A stretch of 64,000 bases of DNA from Jaltomata sinuosa (lineage: Eukaryota; Streptophyta; Magnoliopsida; Solanales; Solanaceae): assembly GCA_003996215.1 (NCBI GenBank), contig QJPP01001688.1, positions 62,001-126,000 on the forward strand, read 5' to 3'. Position numbers and translations under genes: made by a program. The notes under the pieces were generated by a model. It made no database searches. It worked only from the letters and a program-made list of their open reading frames with translations, and was not told the origin of the DNA. This document shows, piece after piece, positions 20,299 through 31,270 of the stretch (position 1 is its first letter; each line of letters starts with the position of its first letter).

Positions 20299-21709
20299 TG
20301 ATAACGCCCAAACTACACCTCAAATTAACGAAGCGTAAGCGGTCGTAGTCAAATATAGAACCCAACAAAGGTTGGGGTCGAATCCCATAGAGAATATGGT
20401 GAAGATTAAGCCTTTAGTGAAGTACGTGACTAATGGTCAATAGTTTCCGGTAAATAGGGGGGGTTTTGTGATCAATATTTGTAAACAAAACAAACACTTA
20501 ACGTATGAATGATAATCAATAGGAGAGAGAGAACTAGGGAAATGTTTACCATGGCGTTAGTAACAAAGTCGATTCTAGGCTTAACGGGGTTCTTTCTATA
20601 TGCGTGTCACGATGCGATTGAATTAATGGTATCGTCTAAACGTTTCTCAACCAAATAGACAAATTTACTTTTCAATTCTCTCGAACTTGAAAAGGTGTGC
20701 TTTTAGATTTTAATCCTAAGCATCAAGTAGATTAATCTAGTTACAACATTAATCATAAGACGAGAGTTAGTAGTCTCGAATCCTCGTCGTTAATCAAATA
20801 TCCCGGTTTTAATCTCTTTACTCAAGCAAATTAAACCTAGGCAAGTTCTAATGTTTGCAACCACTAGAAAACGTGACATAATGAATGATTAACAACGTGA
20901 CAACATATATATTGAACCCGATGCTACCCGAAATCTATATTGCTATTTTTGCCATGGCTCCCATAACCCTAGTTGTGAGAGTTTTAGTTAATCATGTTTG
21001 AAGAAGAAGAGAAGAAAGTCATAATCATAATAGAGAGAAAAGATCCTTACAATATAACGAAAACAATCTTCAAGTATTCCAAGAACAAGAAACCAAGAAC
21101 TCAAGAACAACTCAAGAACAAATCAAGAACGCGTTTCCAAGACAAGGAAAACGTGTTTCTTGCTCTCCAATTCTCTCCTAAAACTACTGGGAAAACTATA
21201 TTAAAAAGCTTGAAAAATAAACTTGCATAATTGAAAATAAACCTAACATAGGGTATTTATAGGAGTCTAGGAAACAAATCCCAAAAACGTCAGGATTCCG
21301 CGTAACCAACTGCCTAAGTGTGACGGCTTGGGGTGACGAACCGTCACCGGCTTGATGGACCGTCGCCTGGACCGTCGCCCCTAGGCAGTGGTGCTGCCTT
21401 GGTGTGACGGTTTGGGTGACGGACCATCACACCCTTGACGGGCCATCACGGTGGCTGTCGCCACTAGGCAGTGTGTTGCCTTAAGTTGACGGCTGCCTTG
21501 ACGGTTCGTCACTAGCTTGACGGTCCATCACTAGGACCGTCACTCTTATCCAGAATGTCATTTTGCTCGTTTTTCCTTCCGTTTCCAAGTTCATACCTAT
21601 TTCCTGAAAATACAACATAAAAACATCAAAAATGATGACGGTTGCTTGAAAACGTACGATTGTTCTTAGTTAAAAGGAGTCGAAAGTGCCGTAAAATGGC
21701 GGCACATCA
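20299..21709 (-). repeat. Element E1: complete 5' LTR (1411 bp)
   Basis: Plus-strand bounds are TGATAACG (20299) and GGCACATCA (21709). The element-strand TATA box TATAAATA is at 21261-21254. Upstream of it (21285-21545) lies the TGACGG/CCGTCA cluster, with several sites changed by CG-to-TG or CG-to-CA relative to the left LTR. Short plus-strand frames here are not genes. Confidence 0.9.
21254..21261 (-). promoter_or_regulatory. TATA box of E1 5' LTR
   Basis: Minus-strand TATAAATA in context CTCCTATAAATACCCTATG, about 450 bp from the U3 end. The equivalent site is kept in both E2 LTRs (32199-32206 and 37687-37694). Confidence 0.75.
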
Positions 21710-22790
21710 ATAGCCACCACAACATACTCTACAAAGAGCTTAAGGGAATGAATGTTAACTGAAGCTATGATGGTCCTCAATATGGTGGTCGACAAGGTTA
21801 TGATACACCTAGAGATAGAGTACAACACGGAGGATATGGTCGAAACCAAGGTGCAAGATGGCAAGGGAATGGAGATTGAGGTGAATGGTTTGATGATCGC
21901 AATGATGATCAATATGGGTATGGAGGTGATAGATATGGTGGCCCCAATGATGATAGGTATGATAATCGACAAGGAGATCATGGTGATAATGAAAAAAGTT
22001 TGAATACCATCAAGTTTACTCTTCCAACCTTCAAAGGTAGTAGTGATCTCGAAGAATTCCTTGAATGGTGGATACAAAGTGAGCAGATATTTCTCACCAA
22101 TAATATTTCGGATGCCATGAAAGCAAAATATTCCCTTACTCAATTTGAGGGATATGCATCCACATGCTAGGAGTCCAAGGTGAGAGAACGAGCTCGAGAT
22201 CTCATTTATGATTTGCCTACATGGCAAGAATTGCTAGAACTTATGAAAGTGAGGTATGTTACACCTACGTATCATCAAGAGGTTCTAAAGAAGTTGTACC
22301 TCCTTCGACAAGGTACCAAAAGTGTTGAGGAGTATTATGATGAGTTTGAAAGCTTGAGGTTGAAGTCTAAGCTTGAAGAACTGGTATTAAACACAGTGAT
22401 ACGGTTTGTCACCAACTTGAGGCAAGACATCTCAAAGGTGATGCAACTCAAACACTATGCTAGATTGGAGGAAGCCTATCATGATGCTACCAAGGTAGAG
22501 ATTGACTTGAAAGACGAGAAGTCATTAAAAGCCAAGGGAGCTACAACTTTCTCATGGAATAAAAATAATGACAAGTGGAAGACTTCTACCACTCGGGAGT
22601 ACACAAAGGGTAGTGGTCAAGCTACTCAAGCCAAAGTGGAATGACAAGCCTAAGGAAGGTAACCAATTGAAACCTATCTTCCTCATCCTTCTACCATTCA
22701 ATGCTTTAGATGTCAAAGAACGGGACACATTGCTAGTGAATATCCCAACCGAAGAACAATTATGGCTTACAAAGATGGGTACCATACCGA
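21710..22790 (+). pseudogene. Element D: gag with broken zinc knuckle
   Basis: D resumes after E1 within the Gly/Tyr/Asp/Arg-rich linker, then gives the gag core: LPTFKGSSDLEEFLEW, FEGYAST, a TAG at 22168-22170, RERARDLIYDLPTWQEL, VTPTYHQEVLKKLYLLRQ, SVEEYYDEFESLRLKSK and LRQDISKVMQLKHYARLEEA. This is the Retrotrans_gag fold that assembles the capsid. Near 22640 stops and a frameshift occur, then a knuckle CFRCQRTGHIASEYPN (22702-22749) in which the last Cys is Tyr. Leader and N-terminus are lost with the E1 insertion. Confidence 0.85.
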
Positions 22791-22959
22791 ATAATATGAC
22801 GAGTGTGGTGAAGAGAGTGGAAATAACAAGCCCAAAGGTGATGATTATGAGACACCATTGAATAATGATGATGAAAGGATAGAAAAGAGGCCAAACTTTT
22901 CTATGCTTATGAATACAAGGTTCCCTCTAGAATATGATGATGATGAGCCATTGCCCATG

Positions 22960-23459
22960 AACACAAACTTGTTTTGTATTATGAGGCAGATTATGTGAGC
23001 TATTGCTAAAGAGGAGCTTGATTAACGGGAGAACTTATTTCATGCTAGACGTAAGATCCTAGACAAGATTTGTGCCTTAATCATTAATAGCAAGAGTTGC
23101 ACTAATGTTGTGAGTGACACTTTGGTGGAACGAATGCAACTTCACACCAAGAAGCATCATAGTCCTTACAAGCTCCAATGGCTCAACGAAAGCGGTGAAA
23201 TGAAAGTCCTCAAGCAAGTAAGTATTAAATTTAGCATTGGTAAATATCAAGATGAAGTTCTTTGCGATATTGTAGCTATGCTTTCTTGTCACATATTTCT
23301 TGGAATACCTTGACAATTTGATAGGGATGTGGTTCATCAAGAGAGACCAACAAGTATTCATTTGTATTTGGTGGTCGAAAGTTCTCTCTTTCTCCCATAA
23401 CTTCATACCAAGTTAGTTAAGATTACCAGATCATGAAGGAGCTCCGGGAGAAAATGTAA
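22960..23459 (+). pseudogene. Element D: protease with altered active site
   Basis: The retropepsin region reads ICALIINSKSCTNVVSDTLVER and HSPYKLQWLNESGEMKVLKQV, SIGKYQDEVLCDIVAMLSCHIFLGIP. The family active site is D-S-G-S; here the catalytic Asp is Asn (codon 23086-23088) and the Gly is Lys, so no proteolysis is expected even without the stops. The segment links gag and RT in the usual order. About 120 bp up to 23459 are spacer. Confidence 0.8.
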
Positions 23460-24450
23460 GTGGTGAAGAATGTTAGTGAAGGCTCCACAAGTGTGCATGG
23501 AAAGGGAAATGACTTGGCTAAAAAGAAGAATAAGATGTGCATGGTAGCTAAGACAAGTAATTGTTTGAAAGGTGTTGATGAGGAATGCTTCCTAGTGTGC
23601 CTTGTCAATAAGGATCTATTGTTGCATGCTAATCAAGATACTAGAACTTTGCCTAGTATTGTCTCATCTATTTTGCAAGAATATGAGGGTTTATTTCCCG
23701 AAGAGATGGCCGATGGATTTCCACCCTTTAGGGGTATTGAACATCAAATTGATTTTGTGCCTGGATCTTAAATTCCAAACCGTCTGGCATATAGAAGCAA
23801 TCCGAAGGAGACTAAGGAGTTACAAAGACAAATTGATGAACTCCTTAAAAAGGGACTTGTCAAAGAAAGTCTTAGCCCTTGTGCCGTATCGGTTATCCTT
23901 GTTCCCAAAAAGGATGGCACTTGGAGGACGTGTTTTGATTGTAGAGTTGTCAACAAAATAATGGTAGAAGTATAGACATCCTATTCCTAGACTTGATGAC
24001 ATGCTTGATGAGCTTTGTGGCTCAAGTATATTTTTGAAAATTGATCTTCGAAGTGGCTATCACAAAATTTGTATGAGTGGATAGTTATGCCTTTTGGCTT
24101 GACTAATGCCCCTAGCACTTTCATTAGGTTGATGAACCATGTGTTGAAGCCCTTCATCAACAAGTTTGTTGTCATTTATTTTGATGACATACTTGTCTAT
24201 AGTAGGACCATTGAAGAATATGTTGGTCATTTGAGGCAAGTATTTGATGTTCTACTACATTAGAGGCTCTTTGCAAATCTCAAAAAGTGTTCATTTTGTG
24301 TGGAGAAGGTGGTATTCTTGGGGTTCGTGGTGAATGCCAATGGTTTAGAGGTGGATGAAGAAAAGGTTGAGTCTATCAGATCTTGGCCAATTCCTACTAA
24401 TGCAACTGAGGTAAGGAGTTTCCATGGGTTGGCAAGTTTCTATTGATGCT
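23460..24450 (+). pseudogene. Element D: reverse transcriptase domain
   Basis: Ty3 RT related to the CRM/Galadriel-type chromoviruses by its wording: KETKELQRQIDELLKKGLVKESLSPCAV, a VPKKDGTWRTCFDC block, RHPIPRLDDMLDELCGSS, YEWIVMPFGLTNAPSTF and the catalytic box VIYFDDILVYS with Asp codons at 24183-24188. FLGFVVNANGLEVDEEKV and EVRSFHGLASFY close the domain. Frameshifts occur near 23770 and 23960, and TAG replaces an amino acid at 24261-24263. The clade name is tentative: no chromodomain follows, and the polyprotein tail instead enters the LTR. Confidence 0.85.
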
Positions 24451-24960
24451 TCGTGAAAGGCTTTAGCAATATTGCTTCCCCTCTACCTGAATTGATCAAG
24501 AAGGACACACCCTTTATTTGGGGAGATGTTCAAGAGAAAGCCTTTCAAGAATTGAAGTCTATGTTGAGAACTTCTCCTTTATTACAATTTCCCAACTTTG
24601 ATAAAGCTTTTGAGATTAAATGTGATGCTTTGGATGTTGGTATTGGTGGATTGTTGACGTTAGAAGGAACACCATTGGCCTACTTTAGTGAAAAGCTAAA
24701 GGGGGCCTCATTGAACTACTCAACATATGATAAGGAGTTGTATGCACTTGCGCGGGTGTTGGCTCATTGGAAACACTATCTATGGCACAAAGAATTTGTG
24801 ATAAGGACGGATCATGATTCCTTGAAGCATGTAAAGAGCCAATCAAAGTTGAACAAGCGCCATGCTAAGTGGGTGGAGTTTATAGAAACATTTCCTTATG
24901 TAATCCACTATAAGCAAGCAAAGGAGAACGTGGTTGGCGATGCTTTGTCTAAAGGGTTCG
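24451..24960 (+). pseudogene. Element D: RNase H domain
   Basis: An open stretch inside a 403-codon frame. EIKCDALDVGIGGLLTLEG gives the first Asp, STYDKELYALARVLAHWKHYL the Glu, EFVIRTDHDSLKHV the next Asp, and KENVVGDALSK the last. This is the best-preserved part of D's pol, with the four catalytic positions all readable. It runs straight on into integrase. Confidence 0.85.
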
Positions 24961-25959
24961 TATTGGTTAACACATTGAATTCTAGAATGATGGGTTTTGA
25001 AAGCTTAAAGGAGTTCTATTCTAAGGACTCCAACTTCAAGGAGGTTTGTGATGAACTTGGCCAAGGGAAGCGTGTGGAATGTTTCCAAATGATTGATGGT
25101 TATTTGTTCAAGGATGGCAAAGTGTATGTTCCTATGAGTTCATGGAGGGAGCTCTTCCTAAAAGAAGCTCATAGTGGTGGTATAATGGGACACTTTGGTC
25201 TCAACAAAACACTTGAAATTCTCATAGAGCAATTCTATTGGCCAAATATGAGGCATGATATGGAGAAGCTATGTGGACAATGCCTCGAATGCAAGCAAGC
25301 CAAGTCTAATACTCATCCCCAAGGTATGTACACACCTCTCCCTACCCCTCTTGGTCCTTGGATTGATACTTCTATGGATTTCGTGTTGGGACTTCCAAGA
25401 ACCAAAAGGGGGCATGATAGTATATTTGTGGTAGTGGATCGATTCTCTAAAATGTCTCATTTTATTCCATGCCATAAATGTGATGATGCATCTCATGTTG
25501 CATATTTGTTTGTGATTCATGTGATTAAATTGCATGGAGTGCCTCGCACGATAGGGACTCTAAGTTTCTTAGCCATTTTTGGAAGAGTCTATAGGGTACA
25601 CTTAGTACCAAACTCATGTTCTCTACTTCTTGTCATCCTCAAATGGATGGTCAAACCGAAGTAGTTAATAGGACTCTTGGGAGCATGAATCGTTGCATGA
25701 TTAGAGGATCCCCAAATTCTTGGGAGGACCATTTACCTTTGATTGAATTTGCTTACAATCAGTCTCTTCACTCCTTTATTTGCATGACTCCATTTGAAGT
25801 GTGTTATGGGTTCAACCCATTGATTCCATTATCTTTAACTCCTTTGTCTAGTGATATTGTTGTGAGCTTAGATGCAAAGCGAAGGGTGAAGGAGATGGTG
25901 AAGATTCACACAAAGGTAAGAGAGGCCATGGAAAAGAACAACTCCAAGGTGGCTCTCCG
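24961..25959 (+). pseudogene. Element D: integrase, first part
   Basis: The HHCC zinc domain is intact: EAHSGGIMGHFG gives both His, and CGQCLECKQAK the Cys pair. The catalytic core has SMDFVLGLP (Asp codon 25377-25379). A frameshift near 25550 moves the second Asp (DRDSKF) and the GQTEVVNRTLG block (Glu) to another frame, which then stays open through WEDHLPLIEFAYNQSLH to 25959. There the gene is cut by element F; it resumes at 30703. Confidence 0.85.
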
Positions 25960-26562
25960 TGATAACGATCTAAATCGAAAATGATCAAAATCGATATCGA
26001 AAACACAAACAAATAACACAAATTTAATATAGAGGGATACACTAGAAAAAGGGATGAGAATAGAAGAAAGAAGGGATAATTGAATCCACAATAAACCAAG
26101 GGAGAAGAGAACTCAATCCAATGCCCGAGAAACCAAATTAAATCCACAAGATGATAACTCGATGATCAATCAAGCAAAGAAGATAACACAAGCAACTCGG
26201 GAATCCACCCTAATCACTCGATCTAAGCTAACAATTGGAATTTAACCCAATCCCTACACTAAGCTAAGTAACTAAATATCAAGTCTATTCAAGACAAATC
26301 AATCATCAATAATCTAAGTATGAAAATGGCTAAGACAACTATTTATAGTTATTGCCTTTACGTAAATAACCTATTATAAAAATAGCCCAAAAGTGACTAT
26401 TTTGAAAATAACCCATAAGGGCCCTTCTTGATTGCTCAAATGGCATCTTGATCACTCATGGCCATGTGTATTTGTTGCTCCATGGCTTCCTTCGGGCTCC
26501 AAGCTATCATCCATATGTAGAAGCCCCTCCTAATGTGCTTCAAGCTAACCATGATCGTATCA
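25960..26562 (-). repeat. Element F: 3' LTR (603 bp)
   Basis: In element orientation it starts TGATACGATCATGG and ends GATCGTTATCA. The element-strand TATA box is the complement of 26340-26347. The reading frame of the internal ORF continues into it as far as 26436. Confidence 0.9.
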
Positions 26563-29183
26563 TCCTCCCCTTCTTCAAAAGGATTCGTCCTCGAATCCGA
26601 ACCTTGCAAAAACATGAGAAGTACAAACAACAAACATATCCTCATAGCATAAGGCTTAGCACACGAGTTATCAACCATACCAACTTGCCAACGAGGCACA
26701 TATTTGAAATACAACCAATTATCCTTTGTATAGAATAAGAGCAATGCAATGTAGAACATACAAAGGATCCGTCTATGAGAAATATCATAAAACAAAGAAA
26801 CCTCAAAGGTCCTAAGACACAATTGTTTCCCTATTCCCCCGTAAAACCATACCAAAGGTGGTGTCACCATTGGTTCAAACACCCATGAGGGTTTACCAGG
26901 ATCAAAGATATGAAAGGCCCACATAGTTTGGTTACAAAAGCAAATGGACCAGCCAAAGAAACCCCTACATCTATATAAAACAAATCCCATATAAACATGG
27001 ACATCATCATATGCAAAGAGATAGTAGAGAAAGGTGTTACTTAAATGAACTTTATCCAAGGTGTGCCCACATATAGAATCACCCTTTGATCCACAAGCAT
27101 TAAGGCCTTGATCAAGAATAGGGTCACACAAGAATGAATGAGTCATCGGAGAACATACACTCCTTTCCTTTTGACCACTAACCCCTCCAATAGGCGTACT
27201 ATCATCTTCCAAGGAAAGAGTTTTGTCTTTGGAAAGTGTGTCATCATACCATAGTGGATTTTCAAACAATTGGTAGCCTTCAAAAGGGGCTACACTTCCA
27301 TCATGCCAAAACACATCACTATGCATTTTACCTTCATTAGTCATGTAAAGCTCAAACAAGGGATTATCCTTAAAAACATATTCCACCTCAAAATCTTCAT
27401 GAGAAGAACAAGGAATGAAATCACAATTCAAGGATTCATCATTAAGGTGCAATGACTTCATATGACTATCTACATTACCAACTATATCAATGCCATCACT
27501 AAATTGAGGTTCCTTAAGTTCATCATAAAACTCCTTATTTAGTGGGTCATCATTACACACAAGTTGATCAACATAATATTTATCATTAGTTGGTAGCATT
27601 TCAAGCTCAAACGAATCAAGTACATGATTACTACAATTGGAACCAACTAACATTTGACCACCCCCATTACATGACAATACATTTTTACTCAAGTCACAAG
27701 TGCTAACACTAGATGAACTCAAATCGATCATACTAGAAGAATCAATCAAGTCATCTATAGGATCAACTAGTGTTTGGGCACTCACAACAATGGCATCATC
27801 ATCATGCTACAAGGTGTCATCAAAATAATTACAAGGTAAAGAATCTTTAAGCTCCCACATACACAAGCCATCACTTACACTCAATTGTTCACTAACCACA
27901 CAATGATCTTCCAAGTTCCATAAAGTGCAAGAGTTAGTTTTGTTACCTTGTAGCTCATAGGAAGAATTTCCTTCACCTTGGGTATAAACATTTGAGCACA
28001 ATTGATTCCTTTGGAAGCTTTCAACCCCCTCATGATGTTCCACGTTTTGAGGTTCCACAATAGGTTTACTTCCAAGAATACCTGCATAAAAATCAAGACA
28101 ACTTGAAAAAGAAGAAAAGTTACATGAGTTAGAATAAGATTGTGACAATCCTCTCACATCACTCCACATAACCTCTCCTTTTCCCACTCTAGAGTTGTCA
28201 CTTATCACACCCTTACTCCTCTCAATCTTTTGTCTCTCTATTTTATTGGAGTTTGGACAAGTGCCAAGTATCCCTTGTGAAGGGTTATATGATCCCTTCA
28301 CTTCAAGCTTCCACTTTGGTGCACAAGGAGTGGATGCCTTCACTTTCATGGTTAAACCCTTAATGCTATCCTCACAAGGAGTAGCTTGCTTTTCTTCTAA
28401 TGGAAACTCCTTTGGTTCATCTTCATGAGGATTTATTTTCTTCATCATCTTTTGTAACTCCTCGGGCTTAAGATTGGCAACCCATCGGATGATCTTGTCA
28501 ACTTCTCTTTGTATGGAATCCCCTAATTCTTTAATTCTTAAAGATTCAAGATCCCTCACCGGAATGGGCTCATTTGATTTCACTCTACTTTCATGTCCTT
28601 TTGATCCTTCCATCCTTCCTCCAACACCATTTCCATATTGAGAACAAGACATATTGAAATTAGGATAAGAAGCATGAGACATAGTAATTCTACAGGTAGG
28701 AAATGCACATTTTCTCTTGCTCATTAGATGACTTTCACTTGTACCAACATACCCACACACACCACTTCAACTAGAATAAGTACCACAAGAAAAAGCATAC
28801 GAATATTCTCTAGCTTCATGGGTGTTCTCATCACAAGACTCATAAAATATGTGGGAGGAAGAACTATACCTCAAGTCATCTTCATCCTCATAGTAGGTAG
28901 GTTGAGATTCCTCATATTCTCCATTGTCATTATAGTATTCATCACAAGGTTCTTCTACCCCACCATAAGATACTTCTACTCCTTCATGTTCATCATAAGA
29001 GCCATAAGCTCCATTCATTTCACATCCATCTCCAAAGTAGTAGTTCCCATCACCATATGGCTCAAAATCATGGCTATTATCACAACCTCCATAATCCCCA
29101 TCATCATCATACTCATAGCCTCCATTGCTACAAGCATAGTCTCCCATTTCATCATCATAAGGATCCAAAGCTATAGAGGACAT
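26436..29183 (-). pseudogene. Element F: about 915-codon ORF of unknown function, two in-frame stops
   Basis: One frame runs from ATG at 29183 to 26436 with only two interruptions, TGA at 28769-28767 and TAG at 27809-27807, each explicable by one transition. I do not recognise the protein. The N-terminus is extremely acidic and rich in Tyr, Gly and Asp. The middle is polar, with a charged helical stretch (DSIQREVDKIIRWVANLK, PEELQKMMKKINPHED) and many Ser and Cys. The last third is acidic, then hydrophobic/aromatic with NTFLYYLFAYDDVH (27001-27040) and LLFVLLMFLQGSDSRTNPFE (about 26585-26645). It then crosses the purine tract into the LTR. The end matches element C's ORF. It could be a structural or RNA-binding protein; that is a guess. 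Confidence 0.7.
26563..26580 (-). other. Element F: polypurine tract
   Basis: Minus-strand CCTTTTGAAGAAGGGGAGGA abuts the LTR start. The same tract precedes D's 3' LTR (30968-30983), and in all three related elements (C, D, F) it is read in frame as part of the protein. Confidence 0.85.
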
Positions 29184-30097
29184 ACTTCCCTTATAGCTCT
29201 TTTTGTACCTGCAAAACTAGCAAACAAGTTAGTAATAAAATCCTCATGCCACTCTTTATGTGAACTCTCAACTCACCTTCTGTGGCTTCTTTCCAAATTG
29301 ATAGTGTTATTAATTTTGCTCAACCAATTCAAGGTTATCTATCCTTGTGGAGGAATGGATCCTTGTGACTCTTGAAAGAAGGATGACTCAAATAAAACTA
29401 AAAGGACTTGAATCAAGAAATTAACTACGAAATAAAATGAGAAAAGCACACAAAGAAACACACAAGAAAAAAGAAAAAAAAGGACTCAAAGAACTTGATA
29501 ATATTTAGTAGGGTAATCTACTAATTAAAATCAAGTTATGATCCTAAAAGAAGGTAGATTTAATGGAAAAGAATCTAATTTACCAGGATTTGGACTAGAA
29601 AAATTATTTGGGAAGAAATTTGATTGAAATCCATGGAGAAAAACTTGAAAAATGCTTCAAAAAGCTTGATGGTTGGGCGTTGGAGCCGGTTTTTTGAGGC
29701 CTGGAGCTGTTTCAGAAGGGCTGGCGCCTTTGGCTTGGGAGGAAGCTAGCAAGGAGGTAGCTGGACTTAGATGGAGCTGATGGCTTGAGGTGGAAGCCAT
29801 ATGCTGAGGCAGGAGCTGCACTGTAGATTGGCTCAATGTCGAAGCCATAGACGTGGAAGTCAATCATCTCGTCGGCTTGGAATCATGGTAGAATCTTCCC
29901 TTCAACTCAAAATCACTTGAAATCTTGGATTTTGACTCAAAAAACTCTAGAGAATATGAATATAGTGTCAAAAACAACAAATCAAACACAAATTTTTCAG
30001 ATTTCTTTTTTTTGGACGATTTTTTTTTTCCAATTTATGAGCCTAAGACCTAAGAATTGATGGAACAACTCTTAAAACCTAAGCTCTGATACCAAGA
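29184..30097 (-). other. Element F: leader and primer-binding site
   Basis: The primer site is the complement of 30083-30094 (TGGTATCAGAGC on the element strand), three bases from the LTR. The remaining roughly 900 bp hold no convincing gene. A GC-richer stretch at 29670-29850 contains repeated GGAGCTG / AGCCxxx words unlike the AT-rich surroundings, at a position comparable to the TGCGAC-rich stretch in C's leader. Confidence 0.7.
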
Positions 30098-30702
30098 TGA
30101 TAACGATCTCAATCAAAAATGATCAAAATCAATATCAAAAACACAAAAACAAATAACACAAATTAAAGATAGAGGGATACACTAGAAAAAGGGATGAGAA
30201 TAGAAGAAAGAAGGGCTAATTGAATCCACAATCAACCAAGGGAGAAGAGAATCAATCCAATGCCCTAGAAACCAAATTAAATCCACAATATGATAACTCG
30301 ATGATCGATCAAGCAAAGAAGATAACACAAGCAATTCGGGAATCCACCTTAATCACTCGATCTAAGCTAACAATTGGAATTTAACCCAATCTCTACCCTA
30401 AGCTAAAGTAACTAAATATCAAGTCTATTAAAGACAATTCAATAATAAATAATCTAAGTATAAAAATGTCTAAGGCAACTATTTATAGTTATTGCCTTTA
30501 CGCAAATAGCCTATTACAAAAATAGCCCACAAATGACTATTTTGAAAATAACCCACAAGGGCCCTTCTTGATTGCTCAAATGGCATCTTGATCACTCATG
30601 GCCTTGTGTATTTGTTGCTCCATGGCTTCCTTTGGGATCCAAGCTATCATCCATATGTAGAAGACCCTCTTAATGTTCTTCAAGCTAACCATGATCGTAT
30701 CA
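30098..30702 (-). repeat. Element F: 5' LTR (605 bp)
   Basis: Pairs with 25960-26562; differences are scattered and mostly transitions. The same element-strand TATA box (complement of 30480-30487) is present. Confidence 0.9.
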
Positions 30703-31062
30703 CTCTGGCAAAATCATGGAAGGAAGAAAGTGATCTTTCAACCAAATGATTGGTTTTGGATTCACTTTTGGAAGGAAATATTTCCACAACTTTGCAAGGG
30801 GAAGTTGAGTTCAAGGAGTAATGTCCCATACCAAGTGCTTGAGAGGATCAATGATAATGCCTACAAGATTGATCTACCATGTGAGTATAATGTTCATAAT
30901 GTTTTGAATATAAGTGATCTATCTCCTTGTGTTGTAGGTGAAGCTATGGATTCGAGGGTGAATTCTTTTCAAGAAGGGGAGGATGATACGATATTGCCTG
31001 GTATAACCCACACGAGTCCATTCACTAGGAGCCAAACCAAAGAACTCCAAGGATCTACATAA
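30703..31062 (+). pseudogene. Element D: integrase C-terminus and polyprotein tail crossing into the LTR
   Basis: D resumes after F with GRKKVIFQPNDWFWIHFWKE, KLSSRSNVPYQVLERINDNA, YNVHNVLNISDLSPC, the usual C-terminal integrase region, then DSRVNSFQEGEDDTI. The last six codons of that string are the polypurine tract and LTR start. The frame goes on inside the LTR as SPFTRSQTKELQGST to a stop at 31060-31062. No chromodomain is seen. C-terminal tails extending into the LTR are known from CRM-type chromoviruses, which is why I favour that group. Confidence 0.8.
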
Positions 31063-31270
31063 GCTCTATTCATGAACAAAGAGGCATTGGAGACCATCGA
31101 AGAGCGTAGACCAAGGATCTACAACTTAAGGATGATCCCATGGGAAGATGAGGCTGCCAGTGAATCTGTTGAAGGGTGAGACACGCACTTTCCTTGGTGC
31201 TATGCACCTCTAATGCACAAGGCCACCCAACTGATTCTGCTCAAGAGGTGCGATATGTTGTGCGACACAC
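30984..31270 (+). repeat. Element D: 3' LTR, truncated
   Basis: Starts TGATACGATATTGCCTGG after the purine tract and aligns with D's 5' LTR for 287 bp up to GTTGTGCGACACAC, where E2 begins. The remaining roughly 550 bp expected are not found on the other side of E2. Confidence 0.85.

Larger units (their letters stand above)
17091..21709 (-). mobile_element. Element E1: Athila-like gag-pro-only LTR retrotransposon
   Basis: Minus-strand element inserted in D. In element order: a full 5' LTR (21709 to 20299), a primer site complementary to the tRNA-Asp 3' end (20277-20293), gag, protease, a short 3' segment and a truncated 3' LTR (17521 to about 17091). RT, RNase H and integrase are absent. The tRNA-Asp primer site and the gag/protease text are typical of the plant Athila lineage. 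The outer left part of its 3' LTR and about 1.3 kb of D are deleted, so no target duplication can be checked. Confidence 0.85.
25960..30702 (-). mobile_element. Element F: non-autonomous LTR retrotransposon with unknown ORF
   Basis: Minus-strand element of 4.74 kb within D's integrase. LTRs are 25960-26562 and 30098-30702 (TGATAACG to CGTATCA on the plus strand), alike in the mid-90s percent by eye. Flanks are CTCCG (25955-25959) and CTCTG (30703-30707), a five-base duplication with one change. It has an initiator-Met primer site and a clear polypurine tract identical in style to D's. Inside is one long reading frame of about 900 codons with no gag, protease, RT, RNase H or integrase motif that I can see. 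Confidence 0.85.

Noticed and set aside
26436..29183. A captured host gene in F
   Set aside because: No domain or intron-exon trace of a host gene is recognisable, and the C-terminal part is shared with element C; left as unknown instead.
28728..29375. Plus-strand frame of 215 codons, very hydrophobic, looking like a membrane protein
   Set aside because: It is the antisense of F's Asp/Tyr/Gly-rich region; complementing those codons gives Ile/Val/Ser runs automatically.
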